Shown here: positions 8,429 to 15,820 of the stretch, piece after piece
Position numbering within the stretch: position 1 is the first letter of the stretch
How the letters are laid out: every line of letters starts with the position of its first letter
Assembly (NCBI RefSeq): GCF_046557615.1
Contig: NZ_JBKIII010000001.1
Location: forward strand, 1,302,001-1,366,000
DNA length: 64,000 nt
Direction of reading: 5' to 3'
From: Haloferax sp046557615
GTDB taxonomy: Archaea > Halobacteriota > Halobacteria > Halobacteriales > Haloferacaceae
Notes under the pieces: generated by a model
What the model was told of the DNA's origin: nothing
Database searches by the model: none
Seen by the model: only the letters and a program-made list of their open reading frames with translations
Program-made: the position numbers and the translations under genes

Positions 8429-9520
8429 ATGACACTCGTCGCGGACATCCACGAGGCCCACGGCGCGACGTTCGAGTCGCGCGGTGGCGTCACGGTCGTC
8501 AGCCACTACGGTCGCCCCGAACGAACCCATCGCGCCGTCCGAAACGGTGTTGGCGTCATCGAACACGGCTACGGCGTCGTCGTCGTCGAAGGTGACGACC
8601 GCATCGAATACGTCGATAACATCGTCACGAACACGGTTCCAACCGAAGACGGACAGGGAACCTACGCCCTTCTTCTCGACCCCGATGGCCGCATCGAGAC
8701 GGAGATGTACATCTACAACGCGGGCGAGCGACTGCTCATCTTCACCCCGCCGGACCGCGCCGAACCCCTCGTCGAAGAGTGGCGCTCCAAGACGTTCCTC
8801 CAGCGCGTCCGCATCCGGGACGCCTCCGACGAGTTCGGCGTCTTCGGCGTCCACGGCAAGCACGCGACCGAGAAAGTTGCGAGCGTCCTCGCCAACGCCG
8901 GTGCGCCCGAACCCGAACTCTCCTTCGTCCGCGGGAATATCGGCGGCGAGTACGGCGTCACCGTCATCGCCAGCGACAACCCAACCGGCGAAGAGGGCTA
9001 CGACATCATCTGCCGCGCGAAGGACGCCGAAGACGTGTTCGAAGCCTTGCTCATCTACGGCAACCCCGCAGTCCCCGTCGGCTATCAGACGTGGGAGAGC
9101 CTCACCGCCGAGGCCGGAACCCCGCTGTTCGAAACCGAATTGCGCGGCCAGATTCCGAACGTCCTCGGCCTCCGCAACGCGCTCGACTTCGACAAGGGCT
9201 GTTTCGTCGGCCAAGAAGTCGTCTCGAAGGTCGAAAACCGTGGCAAACCGTCGCGTCGGCTGGTCGGTCTGCAAGTCGATGAACTCCCAGAAGGCGGCGA
9301 CAAGGTACTCGCAGACGGCGACGTTGTGGGCGAAATCACCCGTGCCGTCGAAAGTCCAGTCTTGGATTCCGCAATTGCGTTCGCGTTCGTCCCGTACGAC
9401 AGCGACGCCGACGAGTTCGCGGTCGAAATCGACGGCCGAGAGGTGCCTGCGACGCGGGAATCGCTCCCGTTCGTCGAAGGCAACGCGCGCTCCGCGCGGA
9501 TTCCGACGTATCCGGAATAG
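8429..9520 (+). CDS. YgfZ/GcvT-like folate-binding protein (aminomethyltransferase family)
   Basis: The 363-aa protein belongs to the GcvT/YgfZ superfamily. At about residues 255-264 it carries DKGCFVGQEVVSK, the K-G-C-x-x-G-Q-E signature of YgfZ/IBA57 proteins, which use tetrahydrofolate to help assemble or repair Fe-S clusters. True glycine-cleavage T-proteins lack this Cys motif, so an Fe-S assistant role is more likely than glycine cleavage, although annotations often say aminomethyltransferase. A TATA element sits at leaderless spacing before the ATG. It is convergent with the downstream reductase. Confidence 0.8.
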   Translation: MTLVADIHEAHGATFESRGGVTVVSHYGRPERTHRAVRNGVGVIEHGYGVVVVEGDDRIEYVDNIVTNTVPTEDGQGTYALLLDPDGRIETEMYIYNAGERLLIFTPPDRAEPLVEEWRSKTFLQRVRIRDASDEFGVFGVHGKHATEKVASVLANAGAPEPELSFVRGNIGGEYGVTVIASDNPTGEEGYDIICRAKDAEDVFEALLIYGNPAVPVGYQTWESLTAEAGTPLFETELRGQIPNVLGLRNALDFDKGCFVGQEVVSKVENRGKPSRRLVGLQVDELPEGGDKVLADGDVVGEITRAVESPVLDSAIAFAFVPYDSDADEFAVEIDGREVPATRESLPFVEGNARSARIPTYPE

Positions 9521-9521
9521 C

Positions 9522-10604
9522 TTACAAGAGCTTTTTCAGGTGTTCGCGCGAGAAGAACGAACTCGGTTTGTCCATGTGGACGCCAATCTCTCCAGAGAGG
9601 GATTTGAGGCCGACGTGCTGGAGCCATTCTGGGAACGAGTAACACTTGCGCACGAGGTGGCCGAGTCGAATCTCGGTCGAGAGTTCGTCACGCCACGCTG
9701 ATTCGTAGGCGGCGAGCGAGTCGGGGTCGTCGGGGTCGATAGTGTCTACAGCGCAATCTGCGGCCGTCATCCCATATAAGATTCCGCCGCCGGTGAAGGG
9801 CTTCGTCTGCGCGGCCGCGTCGCCGATGAGGAACCCCCGGCGCGTCGTCGTTTTCTTTGGCGGGCCAATCGGAATCGCGCCCGAACAGAAGTGTTCGGTC
9901 TCCACGTCGTAGGTCCGGGTAAGTGCGTCGAACATCTCGCGGACTTCAGCACCCGGCGGGGCGGCGAGACCGTATTCGACGCCTGCGTCGCCGCGAGGGA
10001 TGCGCCACGCGAAGAATCGAGGGACGGTGAGATGGACATCGACGAAATCGCCGTGGTCGGGTTCGGGGTCGAACGCCAGCACGCCGTGGAGCGTCTCGGT
10101 CGGTTCGGGCAGGTCCAAAGAACGACGAACACGGGAGGCAGGGCCGTCGCATCCGGCGACCATCTTCGCGTCGAACGAGACGGTTCCCGACTCGCCCGCG
10201 ACGCTCACGGTGAGCCGGACCCTATCGTGGAGTTCTTCGATAGCGGTGACAGTGTGGCCTTCTCGAACGTCGGCCCCGGCCTCGCGGGCGCACTCGGCAA
10301 GCGTTCGGTCGAGTTCGATACGGTCGATGACGTTGGAGACTTCCGTCTTCTTGTAGAAGGGATAGGCCGTCGAGTTCGGCCCACCGACGTGAAAGTCGGC
10401 ACCGAAGATGCGATTCTGAAAGAGGTGGTCGCGGGCGTCGTCCGGGACAAAATTCCAGATATCCGTACTCACGTGCCCGGAACACGCGAGCGGGGTGCCG
10501 ACCTCACCTTTCTCCAAGGCGATGACGTCGTACCCCGATTCGGCGGCACGGCGGGCGAATCGCGCACCCGCAGGTCCCACGCCGACCACGGCGAAATCAT
10601 ACAT
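9522..10604 (-). CDS. Geranylgeranyl reductase family flavoprotein
   Basis: The 360-aa protein begins MYDFAVVGVGPAGARFARRAA, an FAD Rossmann motif (GxGxxG at about 7-12), followed by the family pattern PLACSGHVS and, near the C-terminus, GFLIGDAAAQTKPFTGGGILYGM, where FAD is contacted. These enzymes saturate the double bonds of geranylgeranyl chains of archaeal lipids or related isoprenoids at the membrane. Haloarchaea have several paralogues, so the substrate (lipid, menaquinone or other) is open. The frame extends to 10718 but the extra residues are non-conserved; the ATG at 10604 gives the standard N-terminus. Confidence 0.85.
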   Translation of the reverse strand: MYDFAVVGVGPAGARFARRAAESGYDVIALEKGEVGTPLACSGHVSTDIWNFVPDDARDHLFQNRIFGADFHVGGPNSTAYPFYKKTEVSNVIDRIELDRTLAECAREAGADVREGHTVTAIEELHDRVRLTVSVAGESGTVSFDAKMVAGCDGPASRVRRSLDLPEPTETLHGVLAFDPEPDHGDFVDVHLTVPRFFAWRIPRGDAGVEYGLAAPPGAEVREMFDALTRTYDVETEHFCSGAIPIGPPKKTTTRRGFLIGDAAAQTKPFTGGGILYGMTAADCAVDTIDPDDPDSLAAYESAWRDELSTEIRLGHLVRKCYSFPEWLQHVGLKSLSGEIGVHMDKPSSFFSREHLKKLL

Positions 10605-10651
10605 GTTCGGGGGCTTGTGCCGACGCGCTAAGAATCTTCTCGCTTCCGTGC

Positions 10652-11641
10652 TTATCCGAGCGCCAAACCCGCCGCGGTGTGTGGCGGTGTCCGCCACGGA
10701 ATATCCAGTTTCGACCACGTGTCACCGAAGTTCGTCGTCCGATAGACGCCGTGGTCGTTCGCGGCGAAGCACTCGCCACCGACATCAGTGGCCTTCAAGA
10801 CTGACCGCGTGACGCCTTTGCCGGTTGGAAGTCCGTTCCCCGAAAGGCGAACCCACGGGCCACCATCGCGGCGGCGGTACAGGTATGACGCTGCTGACCG
10901 CGGTGAGTGGGCGTGCATGGCACTCCGCGCGGCGGTGAGCAAAATCGACTCCGGGCCGTCGGCATCGACGACGACACTCCAACAGTAGCCGTGTTCGAGG
11001 CCTTCGGTCGGATACGTCCACGTCTCGCCGTCGTCGTCACTTTCGGCGTAGCCGTCGCCTGCGGCCGCCCAGATTCGACCGGGCGTATCGGCGTGGGTCG
11101 CCATCGAATGCGTGTCTCGGCGCGAGGTGGAAACGCGGTCTTCCCACGTCTCACCGTCGTCGAACGACTGGACGAGCGCACCCGCCTCGACCGCGACGAA
11201 GAGGTGGTCGGGGTCGACAGGGTCCACCTCTATCCAGCGTGCGTGATGTGTCTGGGGTCGCGGCGGAAACGCCCACGTCGAGGCCGACGGAAGCGACGTG
11301 AGCGGGGTGAGCGCCCGCCACGTCTCGCCGCCGTCGGTCGAACGATAGACTGCGGAAGGCTCGGTACCGACGTATATCGTATCGGGGTCCGCAGGCGAGA
11401 TGGCGAGGCTCGTAATCGACTCGAAGAACATCCGCTCGCCGATAGCGGACCACGTCTCTCCGGCGTCGGTCGTCCGGTAGAGGCCCGAATCGAACGTTCC
11501 ACAAAACGCACGACCGGGTCGGCGTGCGTCGGCCGCGACGCACTCGATGCGTTCTGCATCGAACTGCTGGGCGACACTCGGGTCGCCGCGCGGGTTGGAG
11601 ATGACGAGCAATGTGCCGTCAACGGCCGCATAGAGCTGCAT
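10652..11641 (-). CDS. BNR/Asp-box beta-propeller protein (sialidase-fold, likely non-enzymatic)
   Basis: The 329-aa product has repeated Asp-box motifs: YRTTDAGETW, YRSTDGGETW, QSFDDGETW, SDDDGETWTYP and YRTTNFGDTW. These mark a 6-7-bladed propeller as in sialidases and photosynthesis-stability factors. No signal peptide is visible, so it is probably cytoplasmic. Catalytic sialidase residues are not evident; a scaffold or binding role is more likely. The start at 11641 (MQLYAAVDGTLLV) is preferred, because the frame upstream to 11827 is Ser/Arg-rich shadow sequence. Confidence 0.78.
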   Translation of the reverse strand: MQLYAAVDGTLLVISNPRGDPSVAQQFDAERIECVAADARRPGRAFCGTFDSGLYRTTDAGETWSAIGERMFFESITSLAISPADPDTIYVGTEPSAVYRSTDGGETWRALTPLTSLPSASTWAFPPRPQTHHARWIEVDPVDPDHLFVAVEAGALVQSFDDGETWEDRVSTSRRDTHSMATHADTPGRIWAAAGDGYAESDDDGETWTYPTEGLEHGYCWSVVVDADGPESILLTAARSAMHAHSPRSAASYLYRRRDGGPWVRLSGNGLPTGKGVTRSVLKATDVGGECFAANDHGVYRTTNFGDTWSKLDIPWRTPPHTAAGLALG

Positions 11642-11711
11642 GTGTGGGATACGCGAAGGAGACGTATAAGCGAGATGACAATGAGTGAGCGAGATGACAA
11701 CAGGAGAACGC

Positions 11712-12515
11712 CTACGAGAGGTCTCGACGCTCGAACATCTCGGCAGCGAGGACGACGAATACGCACGTCGCCACCACGAGGACGGCCACGCCACCCCAAT
11801 CGATTTCGCCGAGGATGAGGAGGTCACCGGGGTCGATGTAGCGCGCCAGTGAGAGCGACCCGAGGAACTCGTAATCTGTGTCCGTCGTTATCGAGTCGAG
11901 AAAGAACGTCCCGAAGATGGCACCGAGTGCAGCCCCCTGTGCTCTGCGGACGCGCTGGAAGTACGCCGACGCGAGCAAGCCAATCGAGACGCACGCGAGG
12001 AGATACAGGCCGCCGACGAGGTGGACGAGCAAGAGGCGATAGAGTCGCAACTCCTCTTCGATGAGTGCGGCACCGAGCAGGACGGCGGCGAGGACGATGA
12101 GGTCCACGATTGCAACCGTCGGAATCATCGCGAGGAACTTCCCGAGGACGAATCGCGTCCGCGAAATCGGTCGAACGAGGACGAACTCGGCAGACCGGTT
12201 GTCTACTTCGCCCGCGATGAGCGACCCTGCAGAGTACGCGAAGTACCCGCCGACGATGAGCAACCAGACCAACTGGTACAACTCGATGACGAGGTAACCA
12301 TCGAGTGACGTGATGTCGGTGACGCTCCCGACGAACGCGGACTGGAAGGCGTCCGGATACGACTCCAAGAGTTCGTTGAAGTTCACGTCTGACTGGCCGA
12401 ACGAGGGGAAGACTGCGATGGTCAGCCCGACGGTTGCGACGAGAAGCACGCTGACGATGACGATGCTCCGACGACGCTGTGCTAACTCGAATCGCGCCAC
12501 GTCGAGTTCACGCAT
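11712..12515 (-). CDS. ABC-2 type transporter permease
   Basis: The 267-aa membrane protein starts MRELDVARFELAQRRRS and has about six hydrophobic segments: near 20-38, 75-100, 120-145, 150-180, 190-205 and 240-258. The pattern EVDNRSAEFVLVRPISRTRFVLGKFLA is typical of ABC-2 and NosY-like permeases. Its start overlaps the end of the ATPase gene by 8 bases (12508-12515), so the two form one exporter operon with the ATPase made first. The substrate is unknown. Confidence 0.85.
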   Translation of the reverse strand: MRELDVARFELAQRRRSIVIVSVLLVATVGLTIAVFPSFGQSDVNFNELLESYPDAFQSAFVGSVTDITSLDGYLVIELYQLVWLLIVGGYFAYSAGSLIAGEVDNRSAEFVLVRPISRTRFVLGKFLAMIPTVAIVDLIVLAAVLLGAALIEEELRLYRLLLVHLVGGLYLLACVSIGLLASAYFQRVRRAQGAALGAIFGTFFLDSITTDTDYEFLGSLSLARYIDPGDLLILGEIDWGGVAVLVVATCVFVVLAAEMFERRDLS

Positions 12516-13449
12516 CGGGGGCCTCGCTGGGTTCGCGTGTTCGCTGTGGGTCGGCTTCGAGTTCGGTGTCGTCGTAGAAGTGCATGAACACGTCTTCGAT
12601 GGCCGTCTCACGAACTTCGAGGTCGGCGACGTGGTAACCGTCGAGGACATCGACGAGGTGGTCGTAGTTGCCCGAGATGACGAGTCTGAGCGAGCCATCG
12701 GGTTCGATTCGTGCGTCGATGGTCTCCTCGAATTCGAAATCCGAGAGCGTGATTGGGTCGCTCGTTTGGACGGTGACTACCTTCCCACTTCGGGCGAGCA
12801 AGTCGTCGATGGCTTCGACGGCGACCAGACGCCCCTTTCTGATGATGGCGACCTGCTCGCAGACCTCTCTGACTTCGCTCAGAATGTGGGTCGAGAAGAA
12901 CACCGACACACCGCGGTCACGCTCCTCGCGGAGAAATTCGTAGAACTCCTGTTGGACGAGCGGGTCCAATCCAGTCGTCGGTTCGTCCATGATGACCAAT
13001 TCGGGGTCGTGCATGAACGCTTGGACGATAGCGAGTTTTTGCTTGTTCCCTCGCGAGAAGGCCCGGACGTGCCGGTCCAATGGAACCGGGAACCGTTCGA
13101 GGAGTTCGTCTCGTCGTTCGTCGCCCGAAAGTCGAGCGAGGTAGTCGAGCGTCTTCTTGCCCGTCACGTCGTCGTAGAACTGCGGGTCGCTCGGGATGTG
13201 ACCGATGTTCGCTCGCGTGTGCTGAAATGCGTCTTTGTCTTCGAGCGGGGTGCCGAGAATCGTCGCCGTGCCGTCCGTTGGCGCGAGAAAGCCGAGCAAG
13301 AGGCGAATCGTCGTGGACTTGCCCGCGCCGTTCGGGCCGAGAAATCCGAACAACTCGCCACGAGGAATAGAGAGTGTAAGATCTTCGACACCGCGAACGT
13401 CGCCATAGTACTTGGTAAGGCCGTGGATGTCGATGGCGGGGGCTGCCAT
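12508..13449 (-). CDS. ABC transporter ATP-binding protein
   Basis: The 313-aa ATPase has Walker A GPNGAGKST (about 38-46), a signature helix reading FSRGNKQKL instead of LSGGQ, Walker B LVIMDEPTTGLDP and switch FFSTHILSE. The variant signature is common in the CcmA/NodI-type branch that pairs with ABC-2 permeases. The extra C-terminal ~90 residues form the usual accessory domain. It drives the overlapping downstream permease at the cytoplasmic membrane face. The cargo cannot be predicted. Confidence 0.88.
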   Translation of the reverse strand: MAAPAIDIHGLTKYYGDVRGVEDLTLSIPRGELFGFLGPNGAGKSTTIRLLLGFLAPTDGTATILGTPLEDKDAFQHTRANIGHIPSDPQFYDDVTGKKTLDYLARLSGDERRDELLERFPVPLDRHVRAFSRGNKQKLAIVQAFMHDPELVIMDEPTTGLDPLVQQEFYEFLREERDRGVSVFFSTHILSEVREVCEQVAIIRKGRLVAVEAIDDLLARSGKVVTVQTSDPITLSDFEFEETIDARIEPDGSLRLVISGNYDHLVDVLDGYHVADLEVRETAIEDVFMHFYDDTELEADPQRTREPSEAPDA

Positions 13450-13569
13450 ACGTGAGATACGATGGCGAGTAACCTATCTCTTGCGCGACGTGTTTTGTAT
13501 AGAAGTTAATGTCATGCCACGCGTATCTTTCGTAGCCGAGCGGCAACGCTCTCGCCATCGGTACCTACA

Positions 13570-15189
13570 ATGACTCGACTTACTCCCGGTGCGAGTGCCA
13601 CGATTCTCGTGACTTTCCTCGTCGTGGCATCCCTCATCGGACCCCTCGGAACTGTTGGAACGGCCGCGGCGGCAGAGCGGATTAGCGGGAATCCTGACCT
13701 CACCGTCATCGCCCCGGAGAACCGACTCGTGGCCGGGACAGAGACCACCGTCCAGGCGTTCGTCGTCAACACTGGCCGGGTGACGATGGACGGGCCGGAA
13801 CAGTACGAGGCGCTCGTCCAGACGGCCCGTGCGGTGACCCTGGAAGCGTCTTCGTCTGGACCGATTACCGTCGTGAGTGGCGAATACCCGGTTGGAACCG
13901 TCCCCGAGGGCGTCTCCGGTCCGGTCCCGCTCACCGTCCGCGTCGACGAAGATGCCGAGCCCGGAACGTACGAGATTCCAGTTCGCTTTACCTACGACTA
14001 CACCTCCTCGGTCTTCGTCGATGGGTCGAACGTCGAGACGACCGAGCGGAATCGAAGAATCACCGAGACGCTCGAAGTCGTCGTCGAACGTCGCCCGGCA
14101 TTCCAAGTCGTCTCCACCGGGTCGAGTCTCTCTGTCGGCAATGCCGGGAGCGTCACGCTCGAACTCCAAAACGTCGGAACCGTCGGTGCGACCGACGCCA
14201 CAGTGACGCTCTCTTCTCCCGACCCCGAGATTACCTTCGGAGCCGGGACGCCACAAGCAGAGACGTTCGTCGGCGACTGGGCCGCAGGTGAGAACAAATC
14301 CATCGAAGTCCGCGCTCGCGTCGCAGAAGACGCACTCGTCCGACCCTACACCATCACTGCTGTCGTCACCTACCGCGACGAAGATGGCCAAGAGCGAACC
14401 TCGCGGCGACTCGTCTCGGGTGTGAGTCCGCAAGCAGGCGCGTCGTTCGACCTCGCAGTCACCGAGAGCGACCTGCGCCCCGGCGGGATTGGCCGTATCG
14501 AAGGAACCGTCGAGAACACCGGCGACACCACCGCCGAAGATGTCGTTCTCCGGTTAGCTTCCCAAGACCCCACAGTCGTCCCAATCGACAGCGAAGTTCC
14601 GGTTGGAACGCTCGGACCCGGTGAGACCGCCCAGTTCGAGTACTCGATTGCACTCAACGAAGGAACCTCACCCGGCGTTCGACGACTCCCGTTCGCTATC
14701 GAGTATGGCGCATCAGCTGGCAACAATCGGAGTCAAGACCAAACAGACGTGACCGTATCGGTCAGCGCGCGCGACCCGGCTATCACGGTCGCACCCAGAA
14801 ACGCGACGTTCGAAGTGGACTCGACGGGACGACTCGTCCTCGCGGTGACGAACACCGAATCGACGCCACAGACCGACGTGACCGTCCGCATCGGGGCTGA
14901 ACCGCCGCTTTCGAGCGACGACGCCGTCGCGTTCATCCCACGATTGGAATCCGAGGAGACGAGACTGGTCGTCTTCGACCTGCAAGTCAGCGACGAAGCG
15001 GTCGCCAAAACGCAAGCAGTCGCCGTCAACGTGAGCTACCGCGACGAGGACGGACGACTGCTCGCGACGGGTACCCAACAGATTCCGGTCGAAATCGTCG
15101 AACCGACCACGACGTTCCCCGTCGTTCCCGTCGCCGTCATCGTCATCGCACTCGTTGGGGTAGGGATTTGGTGGTGGCGGCGGCGCTGA
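13570..15189 (+). CDS. Secreted, membrane-anchored CARDB/COG1361-type protein
   Basis: The 539-aa protein has a Sec-type signal (hydrophobic LVTFLVVASLIGPLG, cleavage near TAAAAE), then several repeats of an Ig-like 'NEW3/CARDB' module. Examples are VTLELQNVGTVGATDATVTL, IGRIEGTVENTGDTTAEDVVL and LVLAVTNTESTPQTDVTV. A C-terminal TM helix (FPVVPVAVIVIALVGVGIWWW) and a basic tail (RRR) anchor it outside the cell. Such proteins are common on haloarchaeal surfaces and often sit beside export systems; here the divergent neighbour is the ABC-2 exporter. The function is unknown. Confidence 0.82.
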   Translation: MTRLTPGASATILVTFLVVASLIGPLGTVGTAAAAERISGNPDLTVIAPENRLVAGTETTVQAFVVNTGRVTMDGPEQYEALVQTARAVTLEASSSGPITVVSGEYPVGTVPEGVSGPVPLTVRVDEDAEPGTYEIPVRFTYDYTSSVFVDGSNVETTERNRRITETLEVVVERRPAFQVVSTGSSLSVGNAGSVTLELQNVGTVGATDATVTLSSPDPEITFGAGTPQAETFVGDWAAGENKSIEVRARVAEDALVRPYTITAVVTYRDEDGQERTSRRLVSGVSPQAGASFDLAVTESDLRPGGIGRIEGTVENTGDTTAEDVVLRLASQDPTVVPIDSEVPVGTLGPGETAQFEYSIALNEGTSPGVRRLPFAIEYGASAGNNRSQDQTDVTVSVSARDPAITVAPRNATFEVDSTGRLVLAVTNTESTPQTDVTVRIGAEPPLSSDDAVAFIPRLESEETRLVVFDLQVSDEAVAKTQAVAVNVSYRDEDGRLLATGTQQIPVEIVEPTTTFPVVPVAVIVIALVGVGIWWWRRR

Positions 15190-15255
15190 GCGGTTGGATA
15201 GACATTCTGTGAAACCGTGAAATCGCATTATCCCGGTGGGCTACGTACCACTTCT

Positions 15256-15819
15256 ATGGAAATTCCGAGAACCATCTCAAATCCAGTAGACGGCAGTACA
15301 ATCACGTTTCTGAAGCTTCCAACAGAGACCGGCGGAGAGTACCTGCAAATCGAGGTGACGACCATGCCACACACGGGCGGGCCACCCATGCATTATCACC
15401 CGACTGCGACAGAGCAATTCGAGGTGCAAGACGGCGTACTCTACGTCACCGTCAGCGGCGAGGAACACGTTCTATCGGCGGGTGAGAAACTCGTCGTTCC
15501 GCCGGGGACGCCACACACGTTCCGAACCGAGGCAGAGGGTTCCCGAGTCATCGGAACGGTCACCCCACCGGGACGGTTCGTCGAGTTCCTCACGAGCGAG
15601 TACGCGTTGATGCGCGCTGGCAAACTCGGCGAGGGAGCTGAGGGGGATTTGCTGGCGATTGCACCGTGGATTCACGAGTTCCGCGACGTGAGTCGCGCAA
15701 CCGGTCCAATCAACTACCTGTTCGCGGTACTCGCACCGCTCGGGAGAGTTCTCGGTAATCCGCGAATCCCGGCGTATCCAACAGAAAAAGACGCCGTCGA
15801 GACGAAATCGAGCGAATGA
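15256..15819 (+). CDS. Cupin-domain protein
   Basis: The 187-aa protein contains one cupin barrel. Motif 1 is HYHPTATEQFEVQDG (HxH...E ligands) and motif 2 is VPPGTPHTFR with its His. These bind a metal in most cupins. The C-terminal ~70 residues (ALMRAGKLGEGAEGD, then INYLFAVLAPLGRVLG) are an extension seen in small cupins of unknown substrate. The start MEIPRTISNP at 15256 is preferred to 15217. The gene is convergent with uvrA, only two bases apart at their stops. Confidence 0.8.
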   Translation: MEIPRTISNPVDGSTITFLKLPTETGGEYLQIEVTTMPHTGGPPMHYHPTATEQFEVQDGVLYVTVSGEEHVLSAGEKLVVPPGTPHTFRTEAEGSRVIGTVTPPGRFVEFLTSEYALMRAGKLGEGAEGDLLAIAPWIHEFRDVSRATGPINYLFAVLAPLGRVLGNPRIPAYPTEKDAVETKSSE

Positions 15820-15820
15820 G

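Noticed and set aside
9085..9645. Minus-strand frame overlapping the YgfZ-like gene
   Set aside because: Ser/Arg/Pro-rich shadow without homology; the plus-strand gene has the KGCFVGQE motif.
12508..13449. Defective ABC ATPase because of the FSRGNKQ signature
   Set aside because: This signature is common in the ABC-2 exporter branch; Walker A and B are intact.
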